From the NCBI GenBank assembly GCA_963169325.1, contig CAUJEY010000335.1, forward strand, positions 1 to 64,000: a stretch of DNA of 64,000 bases. Direction: 5' to 3'. Positions 63,772 to 64,000 of this stretch are shown here, one piece after another. The translations under genes and the position numbers were made by a program. The stretch comes from Bacteroidota bacterium (GTDB taxonomy: Bacteria > Bacteroidota > Bacteroidia > Chitinophagales > Saprospiraceae). The notes under the pieces are model-generated. The model was given only the letters and a program-made list of their open reading frames with translations. It ran no database searches and was not told the origin of the DNA. Position 1 is the first letter of the stretch. Each line of letters opens with the position of its first letter.

Positions 63772-64000
63772 TCAGGGAATTTTGCTTGGCTCTACCTCCA
63801 GTACAAACTCGTCCAGGCCTTGCCGTGTAAAATAGGGACTGATGTGAGACCACACGGATTGTTTGAACCGCTCTTCATTGAGCGATTGGCCTTTCAGAAT
63901 CTGCTGCGGAATCCAAAATACGATGGTCATCCAAATGTTGTTGGTAAGCGTATCGTAAATGCCCGGCGCAGGCTCAGGCATCAACACCCCGCGTTGCACA
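63772..64000 (-). CDS. Partial gene upstream of small-subunit copy 2
   Basis: The frame is open to the window edge and ends at 63772-63774. The visible part includes PAPGIYDTLTNNIWMTIVFW and GLDEFVLEVEPSKIP. It may begin at a GTG at 63999 or further out. It ends 53 bases before the start of small-subunit copy 2 and so may be in the same operon. I do not recognise the family. Confidence 0.5.
   Translation of the reverse strand, partial: VQRGVLMPEPAPGIYDTLTNNIWMTIVFWIPQQILKGQSLNEERFKQSVWSHISPYFTRQGLDEFVLEVEPSKIP

Overview
The window looks like a chromosomal segment of a Bacteroidota bacterium, most likely from the Saprospiraceae/Haliscomenobacter side of the phylum. The evidence is a SusC/SusD pair, TonB-dependent receptors, several type IX secretion (T9SS) C-terminal sorting domains, the split atpBEFHAG ATP synthase operon, -7 boxes of the Bacteroidota form TAnnTTTG, and a near absence of Shine-Dalgarno sites. 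Base composition is balanced (by eye near 50% GC), with AT-rich patches at about 15.4-16.7 kb and 45.3-46.6 kb that suggest acquired DNA. The exact genus cannot be told from the sequence alone.

Layout. 0-4.8 kb: end of a SusC receptor, a SusD-like lipoprotein, a small membrane protein, a PstS-like lipoprotein and a TPR protein. 4.9-8.4 kb: a two-gene minus-strand operon of a SIR2-like/TIR fusion and a membrane-anchored STAND ATPase, which looks like an immune (NAD-depleting) module. 9-15.1 kb: a surface-polysaccharide group (nucleotide-sugar epimerase, three glycosyltransferases, one flippase-like membrane protein). 15.2-16.7 kb: a decayed HigBA module and an AbiE-type toxin/antitoxin pair. 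16.8-22.5 kb: the ATP synthase operon, in which nearly every intergenic gap holds its own repeat or hairpin. 22.6-33 kb: mixed household and envelope genes (tRNA-Gly, rimM, a TonB receptor with a DUF4249 lipoprotein, a FrnE-type DsbA, prmA) plus a 0.9 kb island of nested palindromes. 33-39 kb: a DUF4143 ATPase and a giant exported protein. 39-46.3 kb: a small HTH gene, a 2166-residue RHS protein with a deaminase-type toxic tip, and a SUKH-3-like immunity gene. 46.5-54.1 kb: exported proteins, among them an M43 protease homologue that has lost its zinc site and a GH97 protein with a large internal deletion.

54.4-64 kb is a [NiFe]-hydrogenase locus: hypB, hypC, an NHL-repeat protein and a bifunctional nuclease on the plus strand, then on the minus strand (in transcription order) a partial gene, two very similar small-subunit genes, one large subunit, a maturation protease, a 103-residue protein, a TPR protein and hypA. 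The catalytic subunits resemble the cytoplasmic-type, signal-peptide-free group 2a (cyanobacterial Hup/mycobacterial Huc) enzymes that oxidise H2, possibly at low concentration. hypD, hypE and hypF are not in the window.

The strongest new observation is an 18-bp palindrome, TTAGAAA-N4-TTTCTAA, found once before hypB and twice in tandem before the structural hydrogenase operon. In both places it lies 14-15 bases from an identical TATCTTTG -7 box, so one unknown regulator probably controls both halves of the locus. Other notable points are the tandem small-subunit duplication, the SIR2-TIR/STAND module, the RHS deaminase/immunity pair, and the many intergenic hairpins built from short tandem repeats facing their own reverse complement.
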